DNA of 64,000 nucleotides, taken from NCBI GenBank assembly GCA_947470895.1, contig CANIVF010000017.1, positions 1 through 64,000 on the forward strand, given 5' to 3'. The DNA comes from Bacteroidota bacterium. GTDB taxonomy: Bacteria > Bacteroidota > Bacteroidia > Cytophagales > Cyclobacteriaceae. A model generated the notes under the pieces. That model was not told the DNA's origin, ran no database searches, and worked only from the letters and a program-made list of their open reading frames with translations. Numbering within the stretch: the stretch's first letter is position 1; the number at the start of each line of letters is the position of its first letter. Position numbers and translations under genes: made by a program. Positions 1 through 8,131 of this stretch are shown piece after piece.

Positions 1-16
1 CCAGCGGGATCACTTG

Positions 17-54
17 AAAGCCTCAGATTAAAAAATCCGAGGCTTTTTGTTTTC
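17..54. terminator. Intrinsic terminator at the left edge
   Basis: A GC-rich hairpin has arms at about 17-28 and 35-46 with one internal mismatch and is followed by a T-rich run. It is nearly symmetric in its A and T tracts, so it could end transcription from either side. The fifteen bases before it resemble the end of a tRNA T-arm/acceptor or the tail of a GIY-YIG gene; too little is present to call either. Confidence 0.6.
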
Positions 55-131
55 GTTTAACAGCATTTCAATTCAGACTTGCTCACTGATTTCAGCTGTG
101 ACTTTTCAGCTACGCTTAGGAGCCAAATTAT

Positions 132-1004
132 TCACTTGTTTTTTTTTGATTTGTCAAAACGTTTAATAAAAGAGCAATGTTGACAAAAGGGTTCAACCAG
201 CACACCCTTTAAAAATCCATCTCTCATATTTACAAACCTCTCATTGGAGAGAATGTCATTCAGCGATTGTTCTTTCACATTACCCAAGTTAATAGCGCCA
301 TTTTTATCTAAGCAGCAAGGCACTACCGTACCATCGGCATGAATACCTATATGATTGACTGTGCCGTGGCAGCGGCCGCGCGTACCTTGATGGGGCAATG
401 AAAAAGAAGGCCATTCAAAACGGGAATCAAAGTGCAGGTAAAGCCTGTTCCAGATTCTTTTGGATTTGATGGCTCCGGTCTCAATATTTCGGTTGATCTT
501 AATATTGAAATACGATTCTATCTTTGAAAAGACTTCTTCATTATCTGAATCATTACTCTCCTGATTCCACAATCTGAAATTGGTATAGAGTTCGGGTCGC
601 AGCGCGTGGGCTGATGTTGCAAATTCAAATAGTGGTAAGAGGTAAGGATCAAGCTCTCGCCCTGAAAAATTGTCTTTAAAGGCTTGTATGGAAAAATTGA
701 CCTGTCGTATGCTGCGAGCTTTTAGGATACGTTCCTGATGTCGCTTGATGAGCATGCCGTTGGTCGTTAGATCGATTTGAGTATTATATCGTTCGCACAC
801 ATCCAATATTTCTGAAAACCTGGGGTGAGCCAGGGGCTCGCCCAATAAATGCAAACAGACAATTTCAGCCAGTGGAGCTACCTCCTTAAGCACCGCCTCA
901 AATTCAAACACGTCCATTAACTTCTTGTCCTTCTCTACTATGGGACAAAAAGAACACTGCACATTACAAATGTTGGATATCTCAAGATATACTTTTTTGA
1001 ACAT
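132..1004 (-). CDS. Radical SAM/SPASM domain protein
   Basis: This predicted cytoplasmic iron-sulfur enzyme of the radical SAM superfamily has the cluster-binding CNVQCSFC motif (CX3CX2C) about 13 residues after the chosen start. It is followed by the usual TIM-barrel signals, including a GEPLAHP segment. The last 80 residues form a SPASM-type auxiliary-cluster region with a single Cys, a CC pair in a 'DGTVVPCC' context, and a final CxxC. Such proteins often modify peptides or act as anaerobic maturases, but nothing nearby identifies a substrate. An in-frame ATG at 1061 would add 19 residues without conserved features, so I prefer the ATG at 1004, just before the barrel. It is monocistronic as far as can be seen. 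Superfamily assignment is secure; the specific function is unknown. Confidence 0.85.
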   Translation of the reverse strand: MFKKVYLEISNICNVQCSFCPIVEKDKKLMDVFEFEAVLKEVAPLAEIVCLHLLGEPLAHPRFSEILDVCERYNTQIDLTTNGMLIKRHQERILKARSIRQVNFSIQAFKDNFSGRELDPYLLPLFEFATSAHALRPELYTNFRLWNQESNDSDNEEVFSKIESYFNIKINRNIETGAIKSKRIWNRLYLHFDSRFEWPSFSLPHQGTRGRCHGTVNHIGIHADGTVVPCCLDKNGAINLGNVKEQSLNDILSNERFVNMRDGFLKGVLVEPFCQHCSFIKRFDKSKKNK

Positions 1005-1351
1005 GTTCTTATTAACCAGAATTCTACTTCTGCTATTCAATATTGATGATACGCCAAACAAATGTAGTTGTCTTTACCGTAACTGCATATCAGAAAATGG
1101 ATGAGCGAATACGGATGGCTAAATAGTCAAATGAGATGAACCGTCTTTTAACACCGGGATGACTGAGAAGTCTAAGCAAACTACTCGGGCTTTTTCATTT
1201 TAAAAATGACAATTCATTGCTCAATAGTCGCTCATCATTACATTTAAAAACCAAATAACTGAAAATCAGATATTTTGGGATCAAAACAATTAGTAATTTG
1301 AGAATGCTAATGAGCAGAAATAGCTCAACTGTATATATTGAAAAACTTTCT
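1005..1351. other. Intergenic stretch without a recognised gene
   Basis: About 350 bases lie between the radical SAM start and the small OB-like gene. A weak hairpin near 1155-1197, ending in a T run, could act as a poor terminator. An antisense reading frame at 1195-1422 is hydrophobic but overlaps the better supported plus-strand gene, so I do not count it. No promoter element was convincing. Confidence 0.4.
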
Positions 1352-1690
1352 ATGAGGAAGAACCTCCAAGATAAAGTAGGGTTACGAAAAAAATTCAGGG
1401 CCGTATTCACTCGCTTTGGCAAAAAGGTGAATTATAACGGTTACACTGACACCACCATTCTGCTCACTGGAATTATAGATTCAGAAACCAACACAGTCGT
1501 GACAGACCACCATTGGTTTGCTTACACGAAAGGGTTTGAAAAAGCTCAACTAAAAGAAGGTGCCATCCTTGAATTTGAAGCACGGGTAAAAATATATAAA
1601 AAGGGATATGTAAACCGGAAGCTCTCCATCAACAACCGGCAATCTGATTATAAGCTGAGCCATCCTACCAACATTCAGGTAGTCAGTTAA
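1352..1690 (+). CDS. Small conserved OB-like protein of unknown function
   Basis: The protein is 112 residues from the ATG at 1352. It is basic, has no signal peptide or membrane segment, and is predicted to be mostly beta-strand: an N-terminal 'FRAVFTRFGKK' stretch, a TTILLTGI strand, a conserved 'VVTDHHWFAYTKGFE' block, and 'GAILEFEARVKIYKKGY'. This strand pattern looks like a small OB-type barrel, a fold often used for nucleic-acid binding, but that is inference. It resembles stand-alone small proteins seen in mobile and chromosomal contexts of Firmicutes and Bacteroidota. An upstream ATG at 1298 would add 18 low-complexity residues and is less likely. It stands alone before the BON gene, about 170 bases away. 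Confidence 0.6.
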   Translation: MRKNLQDKVGLRKKFRAVFTRFGKKVNYNGYTDTTILLTGIIDSETNTVVTDHHWFAYTKGFEKAQLKEGAILEFEARVKIYKKGYVNRKLSINNRQSDYKLSHPTNIQVVS

Positions 1691-1850
1691 AAATCTCAAT
1701 CTTCAGCTCTTCATTTTTTTTTGATGGCTATTTTAAATAGAGGAGCTCAACCATCCCTCTCATCTCAATCTTATAACTAAAATCTTTCTGTACGGTGGTA
1801 TACATCATCGCCTCACATGTACACTGCACAGTATGTTTGCTTATCAATAA

Positions 1851-1856
1851 AAGGAG
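1851..1856 (+). promoter_or_regulatory. Ribosome binding site fixing the BON gene start
   Basis: AAGGAG lies five bases before the ATG at 1862 and eleven before the ATG at 1868. A good Shine-Dalgarno site is rare in this window and argues against the further upstream ATG at 1817. Confidence 0.6.
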
Positions 1857-1861
1857 ACCAA

Positions 1862-2542
1862 ATGCATATGAAAACAAGTGAGGAACTTCAAAAGGATGTG
1901 ATGGAGGAGCTTATATGGAATCCCCTCTTGAGAGATGTGTATACACAAATTGGCGTATCGGCAAAAGATGGAGTAATCACGTTGTCCGGATTAGTTGATA
2001 CCTACACCAAAAAATTAGCTACCGAGCGCGCTGCCCAACACGTTCAGCGTGTGAGAGTAGTTGCTTGTGATGTTGAAGTAAAAGTAACTGGGTTTGGAAA
2101 AAGGATAGACACCGAAATCGCTGAGGCTGTTAGAAATGCTTTGCGATGGAACAGCGCTGTCGATGAAGACAAAATAGAAATGACGGTGGATAACGCCTGG
2201 GTGTTTATAGATGGGAGTGTGGATTGGGAATATCAAAATAATTCAGCTCAGAATAGCGTGGAAAACTTATTAGGTGTGAAAGGAGTAACCAGTAGCATCA
2301 CCATCAAATCCAAAACCATTGATGTAAAAGATATCAAAGACAAAATCATGAAAGCATTTCAACGAAATGCCACCATTGATGCCTCAAGTATTAAACTGGA
2401 AAGTTCTGGTAGCAGAGTTTCACTGAGTGGAACCGTTCGATCCTGGATAGAAAAAGAAGAAGCGGAAAAGATAGCGTGGTCATCCCCGGGGGTACTTTCG
2501 GTAGACAATAGAATAGAAATTGAAACTGAGGTATTGGCTTAA
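1862..2542 (+). CDS. Protein with three BON domains
   Basis: The protein is 226 residues from the ATG at 1862. It consists almost wholly of three consecutive BON units at about residues 5-72, 78-145 and 155-224, each with the helix-strand-strand-helix pattern and a central 'VxLSGxV' type turn; 'GVITLSGLVDTY' and 'RVSLSGTVRSW' are the clearest. BON domains bind phospholipid membranes or ligands, and in OsmY-type proteins they act in the periplasm under osmotic stress. Here no signal peptide is visible, so a cytoplasmic or membrane-surface location is more likely. Tandem BON proteins of this size are common in environmental Bacteroidota and Proteobacteria and are often stress-induced. A strong terminator follows directly, so the gene is probably a single-gene transcript. 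Confidence 0.85.
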   Translation: MHMKTSEELQKDVMEELIWNPLLRDVYTQIGVSAKDGVITLSGLVDTYTKKLATERAAQHVQRVRVVACDVEVKVTGFGKRIDTEIAEAVRNALRWNSAVDEDKIEMTVDNAWVFIDGSVDWEYQNNSAQNSVENLLGVKGVTSSITIKSKTIDVKDIKDKIMKAFQRNATIDASSIKLESSGSRVSLSGTVRSWIEKEEAEKIAWSSPGVLSVDNRIEIETEVLA

Positions 2543-2567
2543 TCTACCTGAGATTAAATCCTTGGAA

Positions 2568-2600
2568 GGGCTGTGGCAAACTTGTCATAGCCCTTATTTT
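2568..2600 (+). terminator. Intrinsic terminator after the BON gene
   Basis: Arms at 2568-2578 and 2583-2593 (GGGCT.TG.CA pairing with TG.CA.AGCCC, including two G-T pairs) enclose a tiny loop and are followed by TTATTTT. It lies 25 bases after the BON stop codon and faces the convergent amidohydrolase gene. Confidence 0.75.
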
Positions 2601-2655
2601 AATAAAGACTGCAAAGGTTCTTTATTATCCCTTAATTAATAAATTATTACTTACG

Positions 2656-5634
2656 CTACTTCACCGGAGGTTTCGTCAACAGTTCTTCCAACGTATATTT
2701 CAACCCATTCTTCATCACGATCTTTACATTCAAAGCATCTTTGATATCCTTCAATGGATCTCCATCTACAATAACAAGATCGGCCAGCTTGCCTGCTTCC
2801 AAAGAACCCAAGTCTTTATCTACACCAACAGACTCAGCGGCCCACAACGTAGCAGACTGAAGCGCAGTAAACGGACTAAGTCCTAAAATCTCTACATAAG
2901 TCTGCATCTCTAATTGAATACTCAATCCATATGGCATAAAAGGTGAGTCAGTACCTGCCGTAAAATGATTACCTGCAGCAACTAGCTTTTTTAAAGTGGT
3001 GGAATATCCCGACAACATCGCATAGGACGATGCCAGATCAGCCTGCATGGTTTTTACAGCGGCCTCATAAGCAGTACGATAATATTCAGGATAGATGGCA
3101 ACATACTGTGGGTTCTGAAAGAGTGTGGGATATTTCTGTGTCATGATGTTGAATCCTCCATAGAGCGCAGCGGTGGGTGTAATCCGTATTCTGCTTGATG
3201 TGATCAGATCTAATACATCCTGATAGCTGCGACCGATTGCTGAACGTACCGGAGAATATCCTCTGCGGCTGGTAGCTCCAATATGTTCAATCGCATCCAC
3301 ACCATAACTTGCGGATGGATAAATTTCGTGAGATGAGATGGGTATACCATTCTGGTGGGAAAACTCTGTGAATCTTTTTTGCAAATAGTCTGGCATACGA
3401 ACATAGGTTTTCATGAAGTCATAATCCAATGCCTTTACACGACTCAATTCCAATTCGGCACCGGCCGCAGAATTACTGTTTGCAATATTGTAATACACCC
3501 GGTTTCCATCCTGAAGAAAGCCTGTAAAAAATTCACGCGGACCAGGTCTTACACCACTGCTCCATAATTCTTTTCTGGCAACGGCATCATAAGGATCGGA
3601 ACCTGGTTCTCGCACTGACGTGATTCCGAAAGCCAACCATCCACGGCCCGTTTTCTCTCCTTCCGATTCAGACTGATGAGCATGCATATCAAACATACCT
3701 GGGATAACAGTCTGTGTGCTGGCATCAATTACCTCGGCTGTGCCATGATCAGCATGCGGAATAATTTCTTTAATCCGGTTGCCTTCAATGATCACATCCA
3801 CATTGGTGCGATAAGCGTTGTTCACACCATCAAAAAGTTTCCCCGCATGAACCACCTTGCGCGTGGCTGTCGGCTGTTCTGGTTTCCATGTTAATTCCAA
3901 TGGAATAAATTCTTGTTGCCCCTGGCTAAGATAAACCCGCTTCAATTTATCCGCAGAAAGAAATACGATGCTCCTGGAATCTGCCGTCCAACTTGGATTG
4001 TCCGACAACTCATTCGTTAATCGCTGCACCGGGCCAGCTACTTCTCCTAATGGTGTAACCGGAAGAATCCATAGCACACCATCCTGTACATATGCGAGGA
4101 ACCGGCCATCGGGTGACCATACCGGACCATTCTTACTTCGGGTTGCCAGCGTGCGACCTTCAACCGGTGAAATCCATTTATCAGAACTTCCATCTAAAGA
4201 AATGACAAGAAACTTATTTAACCCTTCACGATAACGCGAAGAAAAAGGCACCATCGCAGATAATATAATACGTTTACCATCGGTCGACCAAGTTGGTTGA
4301 CTCGGTGTAGTCACTGCTGAGTGAATTTTCTTCACATCACCTTTCGCTACATTCACGAGATTAATAGTACTACCACCTAAGAGACTATTCCCCTCTGCCT
4401 CAAAGAAGGCAATAGACTTTCCATCAGGCGCCCAGGTAGGGTAGGATTCATTTTGAGGTGTATTGGTCAACTGACGATCCGTTGAACTTGACAAATCTCT
4501 CACCCAAAGATCAAATGATCCTTTGCGATCGCTGATGAACACAATTTGCTTACTATCTGGTGACCATGCCGGTTGCATATTAACATATGCATTTTGAGTG
4601 ATTTGAACCGGAACGGGATTACCAATATTCAGCATCCATATATTTCCCAAGGCAGCAAACACAATCTTCTTTCCATCTGGAGATACTACCGGTGCCATGA
4701 TACCTTTTACAGGCTTAGCAGTCTGGCTGTCGAAATCATATTTCTTACGCATATAAGAAGGACGATGCAGATACACGATTGCTTCCCACGCTATCGCAGT
4801 AGTTTTTTTCTTCACCATGTCTTTCTTTTTGATCTGCCCATCAGCAGTATACAGAACCTCGGTGAGTGAAAGCCAGGTTGCACGAAAAGGAAAAGCATCT
4901 TCTTTCGGATCAGTGAAATCCATGATCTTACCGGTAGCAACATCAACCTGATAAAGTCTTGGCTCCACGCCATTGGAAGTATAATAAATAATTTGTTTGC
5001 CATCCGGGCTCCAGGATGGAGATGCCGTTGTTGCGTGGCCGACTGCTAATTCTTTTTCAACTCCTTCATCACTTCGTACATAAACCGTAGGTTTTGCTCC
5101 ACGATCAGAAACATAACTGATTGTCTTTCCATCAGGAGCATAGGAGGGATTGAATTCATTCTTAGGATTACTCGTCAGCGCTTTGAATGATTCTGTTGCC
5201 AGGTCCATCTCCCATATATCATAGTTGTTATTTCTATCCGATGAAAAGATAATACGTTTTCCATCAGGAGACCATTGCGGTTCACGATCATCATAAATTC
5301 CATAAGTCAATTGCCGCATGTTTCTTTCATCCTTATCAATCGTCCACAGATGCCAGCCTCCATCGCGGTATGATTGAAATACGATTGTATTCCCATCGGG
5401 CGACCAACTTGGCTGACGGCAGTCTCCAAGATTATCTGTAATTGCTTTCGCTGTGCCTCCCGAGGAGGAAAGAATAAATAACGTGCCTTGCAAGTCAAAC
5501 ACCAACCATTTTTTATCAGGTGAAACAGCAACGGCTATATTTGTACCTTCGTGAATTGCTACCTTAATTGAATCTGATGATTGGGCCAATGCTGAAAACC
5601 CGGCCAAACAGAAAAGTACAGTAAATAATCGCAT
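2656..5634 (-). CDS. Secreted TolB-like propeller fused to an amidohydrolase
   Basis: The protein is about 992 residues from the ATG at 5634, which begins a clean Sec signal peptide ending in ALAQ. The upstream in-frame ATG at 5697 would put 21 polar residues before the signal and is rejected. Residues about 25-620 contain roughly eleven WD40-like PD40 repeats with the 'SPDGKxIxFxSD' pattern, forming one or two beta-propellers. Residues about 640-990 are a metal-dependent amidohydrolase with a 'DMHAHQ' HxH ligand pair, a conserved 'TAGTDSPF' aspartate motif and the closing 'GKLADLVIVDGDP' segment. This architecture is found in secreted Bacteroidota hydrolases annotated as Xaa-Pro dipeptidase-like or imidazolonepropionase-like, so a peptide or cyclic amide substrate is plausible but unproven. 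It appears monocistronic and is not clearly linked to the sugar loci. Confidence 0.9.
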   Translation of the reverse strand: MRLFTVLFCLAGFSALAQSSDSIKVAIHEGTNIAVAVSPDKKWLVFDLQGTLFILSSSGGTAKAITDNLGDCRQPSWSPDGNTIVFQSYRDGGWHLWTIDKDERNMRQLTYGIYDDREPQWSPDGKRIIFSSDRNNNYDIWEMDLATESFKALTSNPKNEFNPSYAPDGKTISYVSDRGAKPTVYVRSDEGVEKELAVGHATTASPSWSPDGKQIIYYTSNGVEPRLYQVDVATGKIMDFTDPKEDAFPFRATWLSLTEVLYTADGQIKKKDMVKKKTTAIAWEAIVYLHRPSYMRKKYDFDSQTAKPVKGIMAPVVSPDGKKIVFAALGNIWMLNIGNPVPVQITQNAYVNMQPAWSPDSKQIVFISDRKGSFDLWVRDLSSSTDRQLTNTPQNESYPTWAPDGKSIAFFEAEGNSLLGGSTINLVNVAKGDVKKIHSAVTTPSQPTWSTDGKRIILSAMVPFSSRYREGLNKFLVISLDGSSDKWISPVEGRTLATRSKNGPVWSPDGRFLAYVQDGVLWILPVTPLGEVAGPVQRLTNELSDNPSWTADSRSIVFLSADKLKRVYLSQGQQEFIPLELTWKPEQPTATRKVVHAGKLFDGVNNAYRTNVDVIIEGNRIKEIIPHADHGTAEVIDASTQTVIPGMFDMHAHQSESEGEKTGRGWLAFGITSVREPGSDPYDAVARKELWSSGVRPGPREFFTGFLQDGNRVYYNIANSNSAAGAELELSRVKALDYDFMKTYVRMPDYLQKRFTEFSHQNGIPISSHEIYPSASYGVDAIEHIGATSRRGYSPVRSAIGRSYQDVLDLITSSRIRITPTAALYGGFNIMTQKYPTLFQNPQYVAIYPEYYRTAYEAAVKTMQADLASSYAMLSGYSTTLKKLVAAGNHFTAGTDSPFMPYGLSIQLEMQTYVEILGLSPFTALQSATLWAAESVGVDKDLGSLEAGKLADLVIVDGDPLKDIKDALNVKIVMKNGLKYTLEELLTKPPVK

Positions 5635-5899
5635 GCGTTTAGTTTCAGATTTTTTGTTTGAGGTTCTGGCTGGGAGCCCCAGCTGCAGGGAACTCAACCT
5701 GCATTTTGAAGCTTATGACTTTTACTTATGCAGATAAGAAAGATAAAAAGAAATGTGATCTTCAAAAGGAAAATTATGCTGGCTGGTAAGATCGGGCTAT
5801 CATTGGATGATACTCTTTCCAAATTGCGCTTCTACATATTGAACTTGATACATGAAAAAAGTAGCCAAACATTTACTGAGGAATTCATATTAAGTTGCC

Positions 5900-6447
5900 T
5901 TAGGCGAGTGGCACTTGCCCTGATGGAATGAAAACGATCCCCATGTGCTTCATCTCTTCGATGGCGCGCTCCACGTCTCCCTTCACTACATCCACACCAC
6001 GCACTGCATCTTCAATGATTAGCACATTAAATCCTTTTTTATGTGCACCGAGCGCTGAAGATAGTACACAATAATCAGTGGCCATACCACAGACATATAG
6101 ATCATCGATTTTATGAGAATGTAGAATTGTTCAAGGCTATTTTTGGTGGCTTCAAAAGCAGAGTAACCATCGTCTTCCGTGCTGGTGCCTTTCAAAAAGA
6201 CTTCCTGAATTTTATCTGCCTCAAGTTGAGGATGGAAAGCCGCACCAAAAGTATTCTGAACACAATGTAGAGGCCATTTCTCGAAATGCTTCGTTTTTTC
6301 AGGATGCCAGTCATTAGAAGCAAAGACTGTTTTGAATCGATCCATCAATTCATTAATTATTGGAACCACGTTCTCTCCACCCAGAACTGCGAGCGTGCCT
6401 CCATGGCAAAAATCATTTTACACGTCTACGATTAGCAGCACCCTCAT
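5900..6447 (-). pseudogene. pncA: Broken nicotinamidase
   Basis: The remains of a nicotinamidase, which would deamidate nicotinamide to nicotinate for NAD salvage. From an ATG at 6447 the protein reads MRVLLIVDV, then TAA at 6418-6420 where the family has the Q of 'VDxQNDF', then continues NDFCHGGTLAVLGG. The catalytic lysine region, the zinc-site 'SNDWHP' and later 'GMATDYCV' with the nucleophilic cysteine are all recognisable. A one-base loss at about 6124-6126, inside 'EQFLHSHK', moves the frame. The locus is 548 bases, exactly one base short of 183 codons, which supports a single deletion. It lies 34 bases behind pncB on the same strand, so the two once formed an operon. Two independent lesions make sequencing error less likely than true decay. 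Confidence 0.85.
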
Positions 6448-6481
6448 AGGCTGGTATCTAAAATCATCGCTGGCTTCCTCA

Positions 6482-7906
6482 CTACGCATTTTTGAAATAC
6501 AGTTTCTTATTCACCAATGCATCCCGCACTTTCAGTAAATCAGCACTAGCGCCTACTTTATAAATATGAGGATATTCAAATCGCTTATGTTCATCCGGTA
6601 AAAGAGCTAATCGTTCCTGTACATAAGCAGCAATCTCATACGGTGTTTGTTTAGCCATCAGAACCTTACCGTATTTCATCACACAACTTAATAGTGATTC
6701 CTTTGTTAGTCCGCTTAATGAAATTTGCTTAGTTGACTGGTGAGGGTGCACCATCTGGTCAATCTCTGTTTCCTGCTCCCCCACGATTGCATCCGCATAA
6801 AATTTATTCTCTCCATTATAATACCGAAATACTTTCTTCACATCAGGAATCAGAATTTTTTCAATATTTTCAGAGATCTTAATCCTGGGTTCTCCATCAT
6901 ACTTAGATAGTTTATAAACTCCGTCAAGCGCAGCGTCTTCACGGCCAATTACTAAACTTGTGCCTACACCAAATACATCAATCTTGGCTCCTTGTTCCAG
7001 TAAACTTTTAATGATGTGCTCATCCAACTGATTGGTGGCAACAATCTTTACATGATGAAGTCCAGCTGCATCCAGCATAAAACGTGTGTGCTTACTAAGA
7101 TACGCGAGGTCGCCACTATCTAAACGAACACCTTTTACACGGTGACCTGCCCTTTCCATTTCATGTGCTATCTTAATCGCATTAGGAATACCTGATCGGA
7201 GCGTGTCATACGTATCCACTAAAAAGATACAGTGGTCCGGATAGATCTCACCAAATTTTCTAAATGCTTCTTCTTCATCATCAAAACTTTCAACCCAAGA
7301 GTGGGCCATCGTTCCTGATGGATTTATTCCAAATGTAAATGCACTATACACATTCGATGTGGATTCGGCTCCACCAATTACCGCTGCACGGCTGGCATGA
7401 ATTCCACCAAGGCCCTGGGCTCTTCGCAAGCCAAATTCAATCACACTTCGGTTGCCGGCAGCATGTTTTATGCGACTGGCTTTTGTAGCAATGAGAGATT
7501 GAAAGTTTAAATGATTCAGCGTCAGCGTCTCAATGATTTGAGATTCCAGAATGGTTCCTTCCACACGCAACACCGGCTCGTTAGGAAAAATAATCTCTCC
7601 CTCCCTAACGGAATGAATTGTTCCTTTAAATCTGAATTGCTTCAGATAAGTCAGAAAGTCTTCCTTAAATCCTCGTGTTCGCAAATAGGTTATATCTTCT
7701 TCATCGAATCTATAATCTTTAAGTATTTCTAACAAATCATCCAATCCTGCAAATACCACATAGCCACCTTTATATGGAAGCTTGCGAAAGAAATAATCGA
7801 AACATGCCTTCTTTTCAGCCATGCCCGTAAGGAAATAGCCTTGCGCCATGGTCAATTCATAATAATCGGTATAGAGCGCTGCGTGTTGATGTAATGATAT
7901 CATCAT
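6482..7906 (-). CDS. pncB: Nicotinate phosphoribosyltransferase
   Basis: The enzyme converts nicotinate and PRPP to nicotinate mononucleotide in the Preiss-Handler NAD salvage pathway in the cytoplasm. The protein is 474 residues, typical for the longer family members. It begins with the conserved 'LYTDYYELTMAQGYF' block, has 'FDYFFRKLPYKGGYVVFAGL', the active-site region 'EFGLRRAQG', the phosphoribosyl-binding 'VRLDSGDLAYLS', and 'IDVFGVGTSLV'. No signal peptide is present. Two adjacent ATG codons open the frame; either may be used. The downstream partner pncA is a pseudogene, so this enzyme would now rely on external nicotinate or on another nicotinamidase elsewhere in the genome. Confidence 0.95.
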   Translation of the reverse strand: MMISLHQHAALYTDYYELTMAQGYFLTGMAEKKACFDYFFRKLPYKGGYVVFAGLDDLLEILKDYRFDEEDITYLRTRGFKEDFLTYLKQFRFKGTIHSVREGEIIFPNEPVLRVEGTILESQIIETLTLNHLNFQSLIATKASRIKHAAGNRSVIEFGLRRAQGLGGIHASRAAVIGGAESTSNVYSAFTFGINPSGTMAHSWVESFDDEEEAFRKFGEIYPDHCIFLVDTYDTLRSGIPNAIKIAHEMERAGHRVKGVRLDSGDLAYLSKHTRFMLDAAGLHHVKIVATNQLDEHIIKSLLEQGAKIDVFGVGTSLVIGREDAALDGVYKLSKYDGEPRIKISENIEKILIPDVKKVFRYYNGENKFYADAIVGEQETEIDQMVHPHQSTKQISLSGLTKESLLSCVMKYGKVLMAKQTPYEIAAYVQERLALLPDEHKRFEYPHIYKVGASADLLKVRDALVNKKLYFKNA

Positions 7907-7940
7907 GAAAGTTAATTATTTTCAGATTGAGGTTTTCAAG

Positions 7941-8114
7941 CGCCACAGATTCACTGATTATACTTCTCCTCTTTCGTGAACTATTTTATAAAGTCTTAAT
8001 TCTGTCCGTGAATAGGCAGGTGTGATTCAATTGATTAATGAAGATTTCTATCGCCACAGATTCACTGAACAATTCAAGACGTTAGAAGTGGTTTTAAATC
8101 TGTGAATCTATGGC
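7941..8114. repeat. Short direct and inverted repeats between pncB and the GH109 gene
   Basis: The 17-base unit CGCCACAGATTCACTGA occurs at 7941-7957 and 8052-8068. A partly matching inverted copy (ATCTGTGAATCTATGGC) occupies 8098-8114, so the last two units can pair as a hairpin. The rest of this roughly 225-base gap contains no gene. Such units resemble interspersed intergenic repeats of Cytophagales; they could also act as a terminator for the convergent or upstream transcripts. Confidence 0.55.
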
Positions 8115-8131
8115 TAAGAATTATGCATCAC

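Noticed and set aside
1195-1422. Minus-strand hydrophobic frame opposite the OB-like gene
   Set aside because: It overlaps the better supported plus-strand gene and has no family resemblance.
5728-5931. Short plus-strand frame between the TolB-amidohydrolase and pncA
   Set aside because: It overlaps the end of pncA in antisense and has no conserved motif or ribosome site.
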